Source: Anaspis maculata
Lineage: Eukaryota > Arthropoda > Insecta > Coleoptera > Scraptiidae
Assembly: GCA_949128115.1 (NCBI GenBank)
Contig: OX421964.1
Location: 50,322,601-50,386,600, forward strand
Direction: 5' to 3'
DNA: 64,000 bases
In this document: positions 61,892 through 64,000 of the stretch, piece by piece
How positions within the stretch are numbered: the first letter of the stretch is position 1
Layout: each line of letters opens with the position of its first letter
The notes under the pieces: generated by a model
The model's input: only the letters and a program-made list of their open reading frames with translations
Databases searched by the model: none
Told to the model about the DNA's origin: nothing
Made by a program: the position numbers and the translations under genes

Positions 61892-63337
61892 GTTTCCCCG
61901 AATTTAACACTATTATTGAAAGAAGCCGATAGATTGCGATTGCGTAACCCACGCCCGGAATGACGTTCCAACTTTTATCGGTGAAGCCGAACGGATCGCT
62001 GAGAAAAAAAAACGATTTTGAATCTGAATTTTGCAGCAAATGACCAAAAAGTCAATTACCGATAAGTTCTCCAGAATGTGACAATATTATTCGATGAAAA
62101 AGCCGATGGATTGCGTATTCTAAGCCCGAAATAACGTGTAAACTTTTATCGGTGAGGCCAAATGGATCGCTGAGAAAAAACCGATTTTGAATCTAACTTC
62201 TGCAGCAAATGACCAAACTGCTAATTCCCGAGAAGTTTTCCCGAATTTGACAATAATGATCGAGAAGAAGCCGATGAATTGTGTATCTTGAGCCCGGAAT
62301 AACGTTTGAACTTTCATCGGTGAAGCCGGACAGATCGCTGAGAAAAAATCTATTCTGAATCTAACTTTTGCAGCAAATGACCAAACAGCCAACTACCGAG
62401 AAGTTTTCCCGAATTTGACAATATTATTCGAGAAAAAGCCGATGAATTGTGTATCCTAAGCCCGGAATAACGTTCAAACATTTATCGGCGAAGCCGAACG
62501 GATCGCTGAAAAAAAATCGATTTTGAATCTAACTTCTGCAGCAAATGACCAAACAGCCAACTACCGAGAAGTTTTCCCGAATTTGACAATATTATTCGAG
62601 ATAAAGCCGATGAATTGTGTATCCTAAGCCCGGAATAAAGTTCAAACTTTTATCGGTGAAGCCGAACGGATCGCTGAGAAAAAAATCGATTCCGAATCTG
62701 ACTTCTGCAGCGAATGACCAAACAGCCAATTACCGAGAAGTTTTCCCGAAATTAACACGATTATCTCAAAAAAAGCCGACGGATTGAGTATCCTATGCCC
62801 GGAATAAAGTTTAAACATTTATCGGCGAAGCCGAACGGATCGCTGAAAAAAAATCGATTTTGAATCTAACTTCTGCAGCAAATGACCAAACAGCCAATTT
62901 CCGAGAAATTCTCCCGAATGTGACAATATTATTTGATAAGAAAGCCGACGGATTGCGTATCTTAAGCCCGAAATAACGTTCAAATCTTTCATCGGTGAAG
63001 CCGAACGGATCGTTGGGAAAAATTTGATTTTGAATCTGACTTCTGCAGCAAATGATCAAACAGCCAATTACCAAGAAGTTTCCCCGAATTTGACAAAATT
63101 ATTTGAAAAAGAAAAGCCGATGGATTGCGTATCCTAAGCCCGGAATAACGTTTAAACTTTTATCGGTGAAGCCGAACGGATCGCTGAGAAAAAATCGATT
63201 TTGAATCTAACTTCTGCAGCAAAGGACCAAACAGCCAATTACCAAGAAGTTTCCCCGAATTTGACAAAATTATTTGAAAAAGAAAAGCCGATGGATTGCG
63301 TATCCTAAGCCCGGAATAACGTTTAATCTTTTAAAAC
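61892..63337 (+). repeat. Divergent cassette D8
   Basis: Full-length copy in the same order as D3 and D5, ending with TTAATCTTTTAAAAC at 63323. Small private changes include GCGAATGACC near 62710 and GAGATAAAGCCG near 62600. It opens another higher-order unit that runs off the window. Confidence 0.87.
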
Positions 63338-64000
63338 TTTTATCGGTGAAGCCGAACGGATCGCTGAGAAAAAAATCGATTTCGAATCTGACTTCTGCAG
63401 CAAATGACCAAACAGTCAATTACCGAGAAGTTTTCCCCAATTTAACACTATTATTTCAAAATAAGCCGATGGATTGAGTATCCTAAGCCCGGAATAAAGT
63501 TCAAACTTTTATCGGTGAAGCCGAACGGATCGCTGAGAAAAAAATCGATTCCGAATCTGACTTCTGCAGCAAATGACCAAACAGCCAATTACCGAGAAGT
63601 TTTCCCGAATTTAACACTATTATTTCAAAAAAAAAGCCGATGGATTGAGTATCCTAAGCCCGGAATAAAGTTCAAACTTTTATCGGTGAAGCCGAACGGA
63701 TCGCTGAGATAAAAATCGATTCCGAATCTGACTTCTGCAGCAAATGACCAAACAGCCAATTACCGAGAAGTTTTTCCGAATTTAACACTATTATTTCAAA
63801 AAAAAGCCGATGGATTGAGTATCCTAAGCCCGGAATAAAGTTCAAACTTTTATCGGTGAAGCCGAACGGATCGCTGAGAAAAAAATCGATTCCGAATCTG
63901 ACTTCTGCAGCAAATGACCAAACAGCCAATTACCGAGAAGTTTTCCCGAATTTAACACTATTATTTCAAAAAAAGCCGATGGATTGAGTATCCTAAGCCC

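Larger units (their letters stand above)
9306..64000 (+). repeat. ~170-bp satellite array, about 320 head-to-tail monomers
   Basis: Every position from 9306 to the window end belongs to a tandem repeat in one orientation. Measured spacings between successive CGAACGG landmarks are 169, 170, 170 and 169 bp near 11.7-12.4 kb, and 171 bp near 60 kb. Length varies mainly in two A-tracts. Numbering a monomer from AAGCCGAACGG: first A-tract 21-27, ATCGAT 27-32, GATTCCGAATC dyad 30-40, CTGCAG 47-52, CGAGAAGTTTTCCCG 76-90, second A-tract 110-117, GCCGATGGATTGAG 118-131, and AATAAA 146-151. Single-monomer identity is high, and block structure recurs at 6.3 kb and about 19.9 kb. The array continues past the window. 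A centromeric or pericentromeric location is plausible from size and organisation but unproven. Confidence 0.97.

Noticed and set aside
9306..64000. Dozens of repeated 65- to 122-codon frames on both strands in the array
   Set aside because: They recur at the satellite period, and their stops follow A-tract length. They overlap each other on opposite strands and have no recognised domain. They are artefacts of the repeat.
9306..64000. CRISPR array
   Set aside because: There is no alternation of short repeats and unique spacers. The entire 170-bp unit repeats.
9306..64000. CENP-B box in the monomer
   Set aside because: The nearest match, in CCCGAATTTAACACT on one strand, keeps only part of the required core positions, so no box is claimed.

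Overview
This is eukaryotic, non-coding, repeat-dominated DNA, most likely from an arthropod genome and probably an insect. The evidence is nested DNA transposons with insect-type ends (CAGGGTGTTTCAAAAAG and CAGGGCCGCC termini), a relic of the DUF4817/DDE transposase type common in insect genomes, (TACC)n and (AAT)n microsatellites, and a long AT-rich tandem satellite. I see no bacterial operon, rRNA, tRNA, CRISPR array or intact protein gene. A hemipteran source is possible but cannot be fixed from the sequence.

Layout. (1) 1-693: unassigned flank. (2) 694-2752: a DNA transposon (element A) with about 0.6 kb terminal inverted repeats (TIRs) enclosing a frameshifted transposase relic. (3) 2757-6723: a second DNA transposon (element B), butted directly against A across a shared TATA. 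It has about 0.5 kb TIRs, a broken gene of a transposon-associated family (HEEAD-like motif, SDTDVVV, FHAxxxCD, cysteine-rich tail), and younger insertions in both arms. (4) 6910-7257: a 348 bp hAT-type miniature element with a perfect 8-bp target-site duplication. (5) 7803 to the window end: a satellite array of about 170-bp monomers, all in one orientation. Its outermost monomer is split by a 1,260-bp transposon (8046-9305) with an 8-bp target-site duplication; removing it restores the monomer exactly. From 9306 to 64000 the array is uninterrupted, about 320 monomers.

The array has several tiers of higher-order structure. A divergent cassette of monomers lies at the array edge and recurs inside it at about 16.0, 22.3, 35.9, 42.2 and 61.9 kb, with truncated copies at 51.7 and 55.8 kb and half-cassettes at 18.8, 25.1, 38.6 and 44.9 kb. 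Cassettes are spaced by a 6,300-bp higher-order repeat. Two such repeats plus flanks sit in a ~16.5-kb segment (about 12.2-28.7 kb) present again at about 31.9-48.6 kb. Smaller tandem duplications of 4,026, 2,377, 2,030, 1,197 and 509 bp are also visible. At 59.6-61.3 kb the monomers are nearly uniform at 171 bp, which is a multiple of three and opens long artefactual reading frames.

There is no cooperating gene system here. The interest lies in the satellite's layered duplication history, a likely three-part origin of its monomer, the transposon-satellite junction, and element B, which may be an undescribed transposon family. All comparisons were made by eye.
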